DNA of 42,408 nt from Chara braunii (GCA_003427395.1 BFEA01000167.1:1453101-1495508), one strand, 5' to 3'; shown: positions 9,034 to 20,077, counted from the first letter of the stretch. Notes: generated from the sequence alone by a model not told the origin. Made by a program: numbers and translations.

Positions 9034-10312
9034 TTACCTTCCCGAGGTGTTTTGGTCACTGGATGATGTAGGTGATGAGTCGTCACCCTCGTCGCTGGAG
9101 TCTGAGTCTTCTTCTTCGTTGTCTTCATAGCTTGAGGCATCCTGTTTGATGTCCTCCGGGTAGATCCCTGTTTCGAATTCGGACTCATGAACGAAGTCCC
9201 TCCCTTCGTGTGTTACGAGTCTGGACACTTTGAACAGGGCAGCCATAGCCTGCGGTTTATCTTTGTACTTGATGCCGTGAGTCTTGCAGAGCTTTTGCAG
9301 GTTCGTGTAGTGAACCCTCAGAAGAAGTGTATCTGTTAATGGTTCGAATCCAAAATTGATGTTCCTCTTCACCTTTGCTGCTCTGCTTGGTCGTCTGATC
9401 TTCGTCCTACGGCGCGCCGGATGTGGTACCGGTGGTCGACTTAGTGCACTCATGCTCACATGTACTAATGCTGGTGCGCCAGTCATCATAGACTCTTGAA
9501 AGTGGTTTGGATTAACTGTGGATGATGCATGTGGTGTGTAGGATCTGGTTGGTTCGTTTTTCTTCAAGGCACCTTTGACAGTGGCAAGATCGTATTTCAT
9601 CAACTTGATTTCAATGACATCTCTTCATACTTCCGACACCATCTTCTCGACTTTGCGGCAGCTATGTCTGCTCCACCGGTTCCTGTCTTTGCATTTCCAA
9701 CCTTACTTGTTTCGCCCACCTTTCTTCTTGGTAGTGCTGTCTCCAAAGCTTTGTCGATCATTACCTTGTGTTCCACTAATGTCAGTGGTTTTGTTGTCTT
9801 CTCCTTCGCTGCTCCTGCTTTCTTCTTACCCGTATTCTCGTTTTTTCTGCTTGTGCGCACTTCTTGCTCTCCGCTAAGTTTATTGTCAATTGCTCGATGG
9901 TCTTCTTCATCTTTTCCACTTCCCTTCGTAGTGCAAATATCTCCTCCTTAAGGTCAGAAGTAAACCACGCTCTGTTACCAGGTGGAGGAAAATCATGTTG
10001 CCTTTGTTCCCATTGTTGTCGACTGAATCTTCTTGGTGAGTCGGATTCAGCTCGTTTCCTCCTTACTGATGTCGATCTTGATATGCGTTGGTGGTCTCGT
10101 AGTGTCCTGGATGTCCCCCGTTTAATTCACTTCCTTCCTTGCGACGCTGCTGATGATGATGATGAGTGTCTGTGCCTCCGTCTTGCCGACGATGAGCACG
10201 ACCGCGCCATCCTCCCCGAAGTATTTGGTACCTTGGGTGTGGTTCCTCCACAAAACGTCACGAGTGAAAACGGATTGGATGATGTGTAGGAGAAGATGAA
10301 AACAGAGAACAA
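9034..10312 (-). pseudogene. N-terminal region of Penelope-like element
   Basis: It sits upstream of the nuclease on the same strand. In order there is a basic Ser/Arg/His-rich start, a heptad-like coiled coil (SDLKEEIFALRREVEKMKK and following, about 9880-9950), a Lys/Thr-rich basic section (about 9600-9860), a segment resembling a SAP DNA-binding motif (YTNLQKLCKTHGIKYKDK, about 9255-9320), and an acidic Ser/Asp/Glu tail ending at 9034. The last 189 codons are one clean open frame. Upstream the reading needs frameshifts near 9610 and 9850 and crosses one in-frame stop near 10127. The SAP assignment is by motif resemblance only. It may be the N-terminus of the polyprotein or a separate first ORF. 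Confidence 0.5.
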
Positions 10313-10329
10313 AATACACTAGACATGAA

Positions 10330-11440
10330 ATGAAGGAGTATGTACGCATAATCTCCAACTAATAAAAACATGATATAAATTCGACCAAATAGAAACGCAT
10401 AAGAAGAAAATACAAAACGAATCTCCAATCGTGAGTATATGGTCCTGTCAATACGCAACTAAATGGCCATTCAAAACGACTCCATGTATTCGCGTAGCTG
10501 CAACCACCGAACCACCGGTTAGTACGATGATGCCAAAACCGACTGAACCTAAACGTAACAAGAGATGTCTACCAACCTGAAGTCAGTGCTGATCTTCACG
10601 GGTGCTTCCCGCAAGTTCGAAGCACCTTGCCTTGAGATACATGCTTGCAATATTGGACAACACGTGCGAGACTTTATTCACAGAATACACATCCTGTCCA
10701 TGGCATGCGGCCAAAACAGTCACGATTACCCTTCTACCTCTTTGCTCAGGTAATCCTTTCAACCATTATCATCAATATATATACCCTTTGGTTTAAATAC
10801 TTCCCCGTCCGACTGAACCCTAGTCCCTGCAGTCTCCTCTCATCATCGTGTCATCGTCTCGTTGCTGAATTCCCACCGTCCAGATATTCCTGTAGTCGCG
10901 ATATGTCGAAAAAACATTCTTCCTCCGAAAAAATCCTCTGTGTCTTTACGTCACTTGTAACATCATCGTCGTTGTTGCTGATATCAATCATCTTGATGCT
11001 CTTCTGGTCGTGATATGCTAACAAGTTCATTTTCAAAAATGTTATGCGTCTTCATATCCCATGAAGGAACCCGGTAACGCTTTTAGGTATCCTTCAATTC
11101 CATCCTTTGTTCTCGTTTGTAAATTTTATTATTATTACACAATTTGGGTTTCAGAATTTGGACTTTGCTTTTTTGTCCTTGTTTGCAATGCTTTTACGAA
11201 TATCCGAGTGTTGTACCGGTTCAACTTCCGAGTTCAGAGATCGATTGTATTTTTTTTGGTCGGTACGTTGTAGGGCCAAACCCCGTTAGACTTTCGAGCA
11301 TGTGTCGACCCCACTGTGGGTCCCCTTTGGCTCGACCTGCCCACACTCATGCTCAGGGCGCGGGCCATTCGTCACAGGGTCACCCCCACGTAGTGCTTTG
11401 AGATGGATGGGGGTGGGCATCGTGCGAGAGAGCTTTGACA
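10330..11440. other. Gene-free stretch beyond the Penelope-like element
   Basis: It may include the 5' untranslated part of the minus-strand retroelement. Open frames are short and without recognisable domains. Nothing else is supported. Confidence 0.5.
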
Positions 11441-11442
11441 TT

Positions 11443-11485
11443 GGGGATGTAGCTCAACCCTCACGTCGGGTGGTAGTCTCGCTGA
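11443..11485 (+). other. tRNA-Ala 5'-half-like fragment
   Basis: GGGGATGTAGCTCA (11443-11456) is identical to the first 14 bases of plant nuclear tRNA-Ala as I remember it. After a 14-base insertion, TGGTAG and CTCGCT follow, which are the next blocks of the same tRNA. No T-arm or B-box follows, so this is not a functional tRNA. It could be the head of a tRNA-derived SINE or a decayed tRNA fragment. Confidence 0.35.
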
Positions 11486-12440
11486 TCTTTTCGCAAGCAT
11501 AAATTTCCTTGATTCTTAGTTGTGTTCGCAGGCAATTGCTCCTTCCAATACTCAAGCAGTCCAGGGGTCGTTCGAAAATTTCTCTTCTTTTGTGCGTAGG
11601 CTAAGCGTCATCCTTAGGCCACGCACCATTTCCCTAACGCAACTGTCCTATGTCATCATCGGGGTGCGGCGGTGCCGTCTTCCCCTTTGCCCCTATGTAC
11701 TTTGGCGATCAAAACTTTCCATTCATGGCTTCGGTGCCTGCCCCCTTAGTCTTTTCGGGGCCACCATCCATATACAAAGGGCTACGTCACGTTCCAACCA
11801 CTCAAGACTTCACTCATCTCTCATTCTGTACTCAAGGTCTCATGCATATAGGCCCCATTCATAGGTAGAGTTTACACTAAGGGCCTCTTGGCCCTTTGCC
11901 CTTTCCCAGTTCCTTTGCCGCTCGGCCTACGCGGCCCAGTCCCGCTCAAGACATCCCAATGCTACTCACCTGCACAATCAAATGCAAATGCAAAGACCGA
12001 TACAATCTCCCATTGGGGTCAACACATAGCCCTTCCCACATGCCTAATTTTTTTCTTTACCTCTGACTTCCTTCCATTTCCTTTCTTTTGCCCAGTCAAT
12101 CCATCCATGTACTTTAGTCATGCAGTCGGGGTTTTGGTTGAGTCGACTGACCTTTCTTTTAATTAACAATATCTCTCTTTAGACCTTTTTTGTCTAGTCC
12201 ACTTCCGATCTCACAACGTTTTACGCTCACCGTTCTCAAGTGTTCCCCTTTTTCCTTCTTGGTGGCACAAGGGACCGACAATCCTCCCCTTGCCCTCTTT
12301 CTCCACCAAGTGAGGTCAAACTTCCTTTCACCGTTCATCCCCTCACAATGTAACACGTGAGCGGGAGAGGTTAGTTGCATGCCAAAAGGAAAGGGAAAGG
12401 ATTTATACTTAGGTTATGGAGGAGGTAGAGGAACGAGAAC
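11486..12440. other. Gene-free stretch
   Basis: The open frames of 70-114 aa overlap one another in several frames and have no recognisable domain. No RNA gene or repeat was recognised. Confidence 0.5.
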
Positions 12441-12447
12441 CAAAGGG

Positions 12448-12450
<3 letters not shown>

Positions 12451-12531
<81 letters not shown>
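12451..12531. repeat. Compound microsatellite (AT)n(AG)n
   Basis: An uninterrupted AT dinucleotide run of about 42 bases changes directly into an AG run of about 39 bases. The open frames here (IYIYIY followed by RERERE) are translations of the repeat, not genes. Confidence 0.98.
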
Positions 12532-12532
<1 letters not shown>

Positions 12533-12639
12533 GTCCTACGCCTGATCACATCTTATCCCTACTTAACCTACCGTCCTGCTTTAGGCCTTCCCTTCTAAGT
12601 GTCACCACTCCACATTACCTTGGATGGGGCGTAGTCCGG

Positions 12640-13200
12640 TCAAGGAGTCGGAGGAGGAGGAGAGTGTGAAGTGGTTGGCCATGGCGGATGGGTGAAGGAA
12701 ATGGGGGAGGAAGAAGAAGCGAGGTGGTTGGCTATGGTGGNTGGGTAAAGGAGATGGAGGAGGGAGGAGGTGTGAGGTGGTCGACAATGGCAAATGGTGG
12801 GAGGTGGTTGACTATGGTGGATGGACGAGGGAGATGGCGGCTGACTATGGTGGATAGGTGAAGGTGATGGAGGAGGAAGATGAAGTGGGGCGGTTGGCTA
12901 TGGTGGATGGGTGAAGGGGATGGAGGAGGAAGATAAAGTGGGGTGAATGACTATGGTGGATGGGTGAAGAAGGAGGTGAAAGGCGATGGGAGGCGGCTGG
13001 TTATAGTGGATGGGTACAGGTGATGGAGGAGGAAGATGAAGATGGGGTGGTTGGCTATGGTGGAAGGGATGGAGGAGGAATATGAAGTGGGGTGAATGGC
13101 TATGGTGGATGGGTGAAGAAGGAGGTGGAACGTGATGAGAGGTGGCTGGCTATGGTGGATGGATGTGGAAGATGGAGGGGGAAGATGAAGTGGAGGAGGG
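12640..13200. repeat. G-rich minisatellite, about 52-bp units
   Basis: The landmark GGCTATGGTGGATGGG recurs near 12677, 12730, 12810, 12843, 12897, 12949, 13000, 13053, 13099 and 13149. Most steps are 46-54 bp and two are irregular (80 and 33). The rest of each unit is GATGGAGGAGGAAGATGAAG or similar. About ten units are present, strongly purine-biased on the plus strand. A single N at 12741 lies inside the array, suggesting that assembly was difficult here. Confidence 0.88.
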
Positions 13201-13780
13201 CCGACAACCCCCCTATTCCCTCAAGTGGGGGCCCCGCCTTCCTAGAGTTGCCTCGGGGTCCGGACCATCAGAAAACCCAGTCCTACATCAACCAGTTTTG
13301 CACAGACACAGAAAGTACAAAATTTGCAGAGTGCACAGATTTGCAGAGCACACATATTTCGCCGAAAACACAAATTTTTGTGGAAAACGCAGATTTTGCA
13401 AATTTCTGTCGATTTTCCTGAAGGCGGGGGAACCGATAAATTCAGTCCTGCGTTTGGTGGCCAAAACGGTGTCGGATGCCCACATAACTCGGTGAACCCT
13501 TTGTTTATACTCTATGGAAGACCTCCATAAAGTTTGGTTTCATTCCGTTGCCGTTTGCCCCTACTTGCCTTTTTCGTGCATTGTCCGAGCTCTAAGTGAA
13601 CAGTTCGGGGAAGTCCATTTTTCGTTTTTGCAAGAAAATGGACTCAGATGGCCTGCCGATTTTGCAGGTCATCTATCTATGCCTAGGATATGGGGTATGT
13701 GAAGTCACAACCCCCATTCCCCTTTTTTGGCGGTGTTGGCCACCAGTGCCCCCGGGCCGCCCCGACGCCTTAGCCTCTTC
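13201..13780. other. Gene-free stretch
   Basis: Several overlapping frames of about 60-117 aa carry no recognisable domain. A locally repetitive A/C-rich section (AAATTTGCAGAG, AGATTTGCAGAG, AGATTTTGCAAAT) occupies about 13318-13405. Confidence 0.5.
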
Positions 13781-14119
13781 CGAACCGGCCTTTGCTCTGG
13801 GAGACCAGCTAACGTTTTCTCAGCAGCAGCAGTAGCAGCCCAGCCTGGCGAGGCATTAACAACAATAGCAAACAATCCCTTCCTTACTAACAACAACAAC
13901 ATTATCGATAGTAGTAGCAGCAGTATCAACCCTGTCTCTTATACACATCTAGATGTGTATAAGAGACACGAACCGGCCTTTGCTCTGGGAGACCAGCTAA
14001 CGTTTTCTCAGCAGCAGCAGTAGCAGCCCAGCCTGGCGAGGCATTAACAACAATAGCAAACAATCCCTTCCTTACTAACAACAACAACATTATCGATAGT
14101 AGTAGCAGCAGTATCAACC
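13781..14119. repeat. Perfect 151-bp duplication around adapter sequence
   Basis: The 151 bases at 13781-13931 recur without a difference that I can see at 13969-14119. The 37 bases between them are two inverted copies of the Tn5 mosaic end. The flanking unit is itself rich in AGC/AAC trinucleotide repeats. The arrangement is best explained by an untrimmed mate-pair junction read being incorporated in the assembly, and the unit length equals a common Illumina read length. Confidence 0.93.
13932..13968. other. Nextera mosaic-end junction (assembly artefact)
   Basis: CTGTCTCTTATACACATCT is followed directly by AGATGTGTATAAGAGACA. These are the 19-bp Tn5 mosaic end and its reverse complement less one base, as found at the circularisation junction of Nextera mate-pair libraries. 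It is not genomic sequence. Confidence 0.97.
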
Positions 14120-14259
14120 TCCTACCTACCTTCTTCTTACCGTGTTCGATTAGAGCGGGGGGTTGGGGGGGGAGCGGGGTTCAAATAGAGCACGGGGGGG
14201 CGGACTGCTGCAAAGGCAACACCCTTCATGCTTAGGCAGCAAGGGAGAGCATCGAATGG

Positions 14260-15480
14260 GTGGGCCGGGATCTTGCTGAGTGAAAGCACATGTGTGACTT
14301 CAGCAAACATACATCCGAGGTTATGGAAGCAAGTAGGACTGAACCGACACATCGCCAAGTGGAAGAAAGATGGGTTGCACAAGTGTGACTAGAGCAAACA
14401 TGCATGTGAAGTTATGGTGGCAACTAGGATTGAATCGGCACATCACCAAGTAGAAGAAAGACGAACTACACAAGAGTGACTTAAAGCAAACATACATGTG
14501 GATCCATGGAGGCAACTAAAATTGAATCGACACATCACCAAGTGAAGAAAGAATGAACTGCACAAGTGAGACAAGAGCAAACATACATGCGAGGCTATGG
14601 AAGCAACTAGGATAGAACCGACGCATCACCAAGTGAAGAAAGAGTGAACTGCACAAGTGAACTAGAGCAAACATACATGTGAGGCCATGGAAACTAGGAT
14701 AGAACTGACACATCACCAAGTGAAGAAAGAGTCAACGCCACAAGTGCGACTAGAGCAAACATACATGTGAGGCTATGTAAGCAACTAGGATGGAACCGGC
14801 ATATCACCAAGTGAAGAAAGATTGAACTGCACAAGTTAGACTACATCATACATACGTGTGAGGCTATGGAAGCAACTAGGATAACATCGACACATCACCA
14901 AGTGAAGAAAGACTGAACTGCACAAGTGAGACTAGCGCAAATGTACATATGAGGCTATGGAAGCAACTAGGATAGAACCGACACATCANNNNNNNNNNNN
15001 NNNNNNNNNNNNNNNNNNNNNNNNNNNNNNNNNNNNNNNNNNNNNNNNNNNNNNNNNNNNNNNNNNNNNNNNNNNNNNNNNNNNNNNNNNNNNNNNNNNN
15101 NNNNNNNNNNNNNNNNNNNNNNNNNNNNNNNNNNNNNNNNNNNNNNNNNNNNNNNNNNNNNNNNNNNNNNNNNNNNNNNNNNNNNNNNNNNNNNNNNNNN
15201 NNNNNNNNNNNNNNNNNNGTGAGGCTATGGAAGCAACTAGGATAAAACCGGCACATCACCAAGTGAAGAAAGAGTGAACTGCACAAGTGAGACTAGAGCA
15301 TACACACATGTGAAGCTAAGGAAGCAACTAGGATGGAATCGGCACATGACCAAGTGAAGAAAGAGTGAACTGCACAAGTGAGACTAGAGCAAACATACAT
15401 ATGAGGCTATGAAGAAAGCAACTGAGATAGAACCGGCATATCACCAAGTGAAGAAAGAGTGAAGCATGTGAGTGAGACTT
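14260..15480. repeat. 91-bp satellite array
   Basis: The landmark CACATCACCAAGTGAAGAAAG recurs near 14347, 14439, 14530, 14621, 14708, 14800, 14890 and 14981, then after the gap near 15251, 15342 and 15437, at steps of 87-95 bp. Units also share GAGGCTATGGAAGCAACTAGG. Divergence between units is low in the middle and rises at the edges, with a degenerate unit near 15570-15660. The distance across the N gap (270 bp) equals three 90-bp periods, so the phase is kept. Confidence 0.95.
14989..15218. other. Assembly gap (Ns) in satellite
   Basis: A run of 230 Ns inside the 91-bp satellite. Units on both sides are in phase, so the missing sequence is most likely further satellite. Confidence 0.98.
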
Positions 15481-16440
15481 GCTAAAACACATGCTTGCCA
15501 CTCATGGATGCAACAAGCTTGGAATGAATCTTCCTTCTGTGAGAGATGAGTCCTGCAGATGAGCCATGCATGTGAGTGAGACTAACTCAAACATCTGCAT
15601 GGGACTCATGGAAGCAACCGACATTGAATCGGATCATCACAAGGTGGAGAAATGGACAATGCAAGAGGCAAGGATCACCAAAGTACTAACATGGGTGAAA
15701 ACTAAAGTAACGATCTACCCCCAAGTGGAGATAGAGAGAGATCTTGAGGTGAGAGTGAGTAAAACTCACTCTCAAGCTAGAAATCACATGACACAAAGTG
15801 GCGATTTGCCAGGGAGGGAAATGACCATTATGGAGACACTACTAATCGAGGAGCTACTTTCTATCTCTTCCCTGTATGTAGGAAGCTTAAGCCATAGAGG
15901 GAGAAAGGAAATGAGGAGAGAGGAGAGAGAAGTAGAAGAAGTAGAAGAAAAAGCGGGAGAAGAAGAGGAAGAGGAACACCTCCTTGTTCTCACTCACCTC
16001 TCCTATACTCTCTTGGTGTTGAAGCCCAGTCTTGATGAAGCTGCTTCCTCCCTTGCACAGGTTCCACCTAGCTATGACTCTCTCCTTCCTCAAACCCTCA
16101 TCTCCCTCCTTTGTCACTCTCCTTCAAGCTATGGCGGGTCCCCACCTTCAAGGCTAGGGAGTCCTCCCCTCTAGGAGGGTTAAATGGGTTTCTTAAGCCT
16201 CTTTCAGCGGTTCCCCTCCTCTCACTCCAAGTGAGTAGAGTGCTCCTATGAGCTCACTTGGGCAGCATGGGCACTCATGCAAATGTGAGTGTGGTGGTGC
16301 TCCCTCGGTTTATGTAGGCTGAAGTTGGTGCACCGGCCAATCCATGGGCCTCCCGATGTGCCTCCAAGTGAACCGAGGTACCCCCATGGCCAATTTTCAC
16401 CACTAGGCCTCTCCTGGGGTACCTAGGCCTCAGTTTGGGC
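15481..16440. other. Satellite edge and unrecognised ORF
   Basis: It begins with diverged 91-bp units (to about 15660). An open frame of 202 codons spans 15566-16174. It starts inside the satellite and includes a Glu/Arg-rich low-complexity stretch, so I do not regard it as a gene. Tandem GTGAGT/ACTCACT-containing motifs occur around 15590, 15755 and 16220. Confidence 0.4.
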
Positions 16441-17277
16441 AAGTACATGCAGTCCGAGTGGTTGAAAGAAAAAAACCTTGTGGGTTTTTATTTTTGTTTT
16501 TGTTGATTCTACCCCATTTTCGGTAGACCGAGATATTTCCCCATGTCTCGGTGTCATCTCAGCCTTGGATCTGGCCGAGATCCAAGACCAACAATATTCC
16601 GAGCTACCCCCAAGTGGTCCTTGCTACAATCTTGAGCCCGTAGGCTCACTTTTTCAATTTTTGGTGCATCTGGCCCTCTTTTTGGGCCAAATACACAGTT
16701 TCCTTTTTTTCCCTCTTTTGTTTCTTTCCATTTTGGGCTGCCAACTCATTTCGGAGTTGGCCGTTTGAGCTGGCCCCACAAAAACTGACCATATGCTCTC
16801 CTCCGTGAGATCTGATTTTAGACCCATAACCACAAAAAAAACAACAAACTCCTTTTTGTATTTTCTTCTATTTTTGCCATTTTTAATTCAGATATTGCTC
16901 TCTGCAATCCGGATTGCCCTCCACCAATCTGTGCCAGTCCCAACTGACCGACACATTTTCCTCCACTCTTTTTTCCCCCTTTGTCTCATTCTTCCTCCTT
17001 TTTCTTTCAATTTTTTTTTTTTTTTTTTTTTTCTGCTGTGCCAAGTGTCAAGCAGCTGTGCAACCTCCTTCTAGGCCTTAGATCCTCACTCATGGTGAGC
17101 TTCATGACCTGCAGTTGACCGTTGCATCTCGGATTGCAATAATAAAGCCCCCATACTCATGGGGGCTCCCGTTTGCCTCCGTTTTTTCATTTTTGAGCCT
17201 CCTTTTGTTCCGATTTTTTTTTGGTAGCTTATTTTTTGCATAAAGCCTCTTGGGGCTCTATTTTCTTATGCCTTGGT

Positions 17278-17297
17278 AGTCCGAGATATCTCGGACT
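17278..17297. repeat. 20-bp perfect palindrome
   Basis: AGTCCGAGATATCTCGGACT is its own reverse complement. Degenerate relatives with a looped middle (CAGTYCG ... CGGACTG) occur near 17113, 17815, 17980, 18420 and 18584. Confidence 0.9.
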
Positions 17298-18134
17298 GTT
17301 GGGCAGTTCCTCCTTCCTCCTTTTCTTCTCCTTTTGCCTCCTTATTACCCTCGCCATTGGCTTATTCAGTTTTGCACCCATAGTGGCTAATATTTTCCAC
17401 CGTCAAAATCTTGATCTTGACGACGCCACTTGCTTGCACATTCCTTCTCTTTTGCTAGCTCATGGCTCCCTTGGGACAAGTCAAGTCTCCACCACTCTTC
17501 CATGCCGGTTCCATTTTCTAGTCCTGACGGTGGTCTCACAGGCGCATGTCCCAGTTTTCAACTATTTTTATTTGGGCCCATTTAGTTCCCGACATCAGTC
17601 CCGGTGACGTCCCGTTTTTATTTGAGGCTCCCTTGTCCCCGACAGTTCCAATCCCTCCCTCTCATGGTCCTCAAGTGCCATGAATATTCTTGGCCACGAG
17701 ATCTACCATCTTGCGGCGACGATTTACCGTCTCCATTTGCCCAAGCCCAAAACATTTATTTTCTAATGTCTTGGGTGTGCCAAGGCTGTTTTTCTTTTGG
17801 CCTAGGCACCCCCATGCAGTTCGTTATTTCTCGGACTGCTATGGTGGTCTTTTCCCTAGCCCTATGACCCCACAACTTGCCCCAAACTGGAACGAAATCA
17901 AATGGCCAACTTCCATATGCATCCGAACTCAATACTGGCTCCTGATGCACCGAAAACATGTGTTTCCTCTCCCCCATGCAATCCGTTGTACCTCGGTTGC
18001 ATGAGGCTTTGATTTTTCTTGATTTTCTATGCGAAATCAAAAGAAAATCAATATACTTTGCAACCGTCATATCCCAGGATGTATCTTGTTACGAATGTAT
18101 CTCCCCAAGTGACCGTTTTTTACCGTTAGAGTCC

Positions 18135-18141
<7 letters not shown>

Positions 18142-18201
<60 letters not shown>
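18142..18201. repeat. Long poly(T) run, about 60 bases
   Basis: An uninterrupted homopolymer on the plus strand. It could be the poly(A) tail of a minus-strand retroposed copy, but no recognisable body is attached. Its exact length is unreliable in short-read assemblies. Confidence 0.9.
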
Positions 18202-18870
18202 CCCCTCCCCTTTTCCTTCCATTTTTGAACACTTGTCGGTCCCTACTTGTGCCAATCCCTACTGACGGCGAACTCACTCACTCCTCTAAATCCTCTTGTC
18301 TTATTCTCCCACCTTTTTCTTTTCTTTTTCTTTCTTTTCTAGCATGCCAAGTGTCAACTAGCTGTCGAGGCCTTTTCTAGACCCTTCCTCTTAGTTTTGG
18401 CCCTTCCTATGCCCAAGGTGCAGTCTGTTTATTCTCGGACTGCAACTGTGGCTCCCTCATGCCCATGGGAGCCTCCTTTTGCCTCTCTTTCTTTCAAACT
18501 GCGGCCCCTTCTACTCGGATTTTCTCCCGGGGGCCTATTTTTCACATGGAGCCTCTCTAGGCTCCATTTTCTTCAAGGTGGCTAATCCGAGATATTTCAG
18601 ATTGCTGCCATGCCTTTTCCCTTGCTTTTTTTTGCTTTCTTTTTTCCTTTTGGTCCTCCCAATTGATATTCTTGGCCGTTTAGATCTTAATCTTGATGGC
18701 ACATTTTGCTTTGGACATATGTTTCTAATGGTTTTCCACAACTTTCCCTTGGGACATCACAAGATACTTGTCCCGCCTGTAGTCCCGTTGACACTTGTCC
18801 TGCCGGTGGTCCCACCGGTACTTGGCCCAAAATACCATTATTTTAACTGAGTCCCCTATGGTCCCTGACA

Positions 18871-20010
18871 CTTTTCCTCACGGTGTCCCGGTCTCTCTTG
18901 GTGTTTCCCGCCCCATTTCTAGTCTCTTTCCATGTCCCACGCGCACCGGTCTTTTCGACCTCGGCCTTTTATTCTTTGGGCTCCCGTCAGTTGCCGAGGA
19001 CGTCCTTCATGCTATGGTCCTTCTCTTCTAGCGTCTTGTGGCCGTCAAGGTTTTTTTTTTTATAATGGTTTTCAACTCTCTCTTGTGGTCCGCCGCACCC
19101 TTTTACTTGGCTCATGGCCCTTTGGCCCTTCTTATGCCACACTTCGGTGACCCTCTTGGCCCCGCACTACATTCTCATGTGTCGGTGCCCCAATACTATT
19201 TTCTTGACTTTCTTGACTTCTTTCTTCATGCGGCGCGTAGCCCAGGGTATTATTTTTCGCGACGGTCCTTCTTTTCGGGGAGGAGGACCGACTTTACTAT
19301 TCTCTTGTGGCCCTTTGCCGCTTGCTATTCTACTAATCTTTTCTTAGCCAGTGGTTTCGGCGGCCCAGAGCATTCTCGAGGCCCCTAGGCGCCGACACTT
19401 ATGCCTTAGCTTTCCATCCTTCCTATCTCTCTTGCCTCCAGTTTTCTCTGATGTGCACAATTCTGTCGTATACCATCTCTCAAGGGTCAGGACTTGTTTC
19501 AGGACCCACAGGTCCCGACAATTTTTGGAGAACCTCCTGTTGAATTTCCTTTTTGACTGCTTATTTTTTTTCGTATGACCTTATATTCAAACTTTTGGAA
19601 ATTCGTACTCGGCTTTCTCATTCGAAATTCGACAAGGTTTTTATATTCCGAGATAGAGGCCCCCGTCACCATATTTGTGTTTCATTAGTTTACTGTTTTA
19701 TCTTTCCATATTCGTTCTGTCATTGTTTTTGTGTTATTTTCTTTACTTCACCAATTCGTTGTGTCTTCCTTGTTCAGAAATTTGAAGAAGACATTTTTCG
19801 CACTGTGTTGTCTGTACAGTTCCTGATGAAGGCTAGAATTGCCAAACGTTTTGTCGTCCACGGGTATTCCAACAATTTAAGCTCTGTGCAATATAATTTC
19901 AATACGGCGGACAAATCGTTCATGTTTGTTACCATTCTGTGGAAAGTGTCGATGATCGTCAACACTTTCATGTTCATGAAGCACTCCTGAAATGACGGAT
20001 AGACCGAATA
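18871..20010. other. Gene-free pyrimidine-rich stretch
   Basis: It continues the T/C-rich composition of the preceding repeat. Open frames of up to 145 aa (19553-19990) have no recognisable domain. Confidence 0.5.
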
Positions 20011-20013
20011 TAT

Positions 20014-20015
<2 letters not shown>

Positions 20016-20075
<60 letters not shown>
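20016..20075. repeat. (GA)n microsatellite
   Basis: About 60 uninterrupted bases of the GA dinucleotide. Confidence 0.98.

Positions 20076-20077
<2 letters not shown>

Larger units (their letters stand above)
7016..10312 (-). mobile_element. Decayed Penelope-like element, EN before RT
   Basis: On the minus strand the order is: an N-terminal region with a coiled coil and an acidic Ser-rich tail, a GIY-YIG nuclease, and a reverse transcriptase with Penelope-type motifs. Canonical Penelope-like elements have the GIY-YIG domain after the RT. The order seen here matches the permuted Chlamys-type group described from the green lineage and protists. The RT is cut off after motif A by a junction with a chromovirus. 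Scattered stops and frameshifts show that the copy is dead. No terminal repeats typical of Penelope elements could be delimited. Confidence 0.72.
16440..18870. repeat. 1.3-kb pyrimidine-rich tandem duplication
   Basis: The sequence around 16860-17650 aligns with 18150-18870 at an offset of about 1.28-1.31 kb. Matched landmarks are GCCAAGTGTCAA-AGCTGT (17040/18345), TAGTCCGAGATAT and its counterpart (17276/18583), TTGATCTTGA/TTAATCTTGA, and CCCTTGGGACA (17468/18744). Both copies carry a T-run at similar places (T24 near 17009, about T60 at 18142-18201). Short palindromes around TCCG...CGGA recur through both copies. No domain is recognisable in any frame. It may be part of a larger unclassified repeat or an old LTR-like element. 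Confidence 0.7.

Noticed and set aside
12379-12669. Open frames over the (AT)n(AG)n tract
   Set aside because: They are translations of a microsatellite (IYIYIY, RERERE).
15566-16174. 202-codon open frame
   Set aside because: It starts inside the 91-bp satellite, contains an EEREVEEVEEKAGEEEEEE low-complexity stretch and matches no family.
18067-18277. Lys-rich minus-strand frames
   Set aside because: They are a translated 60-base T-run.
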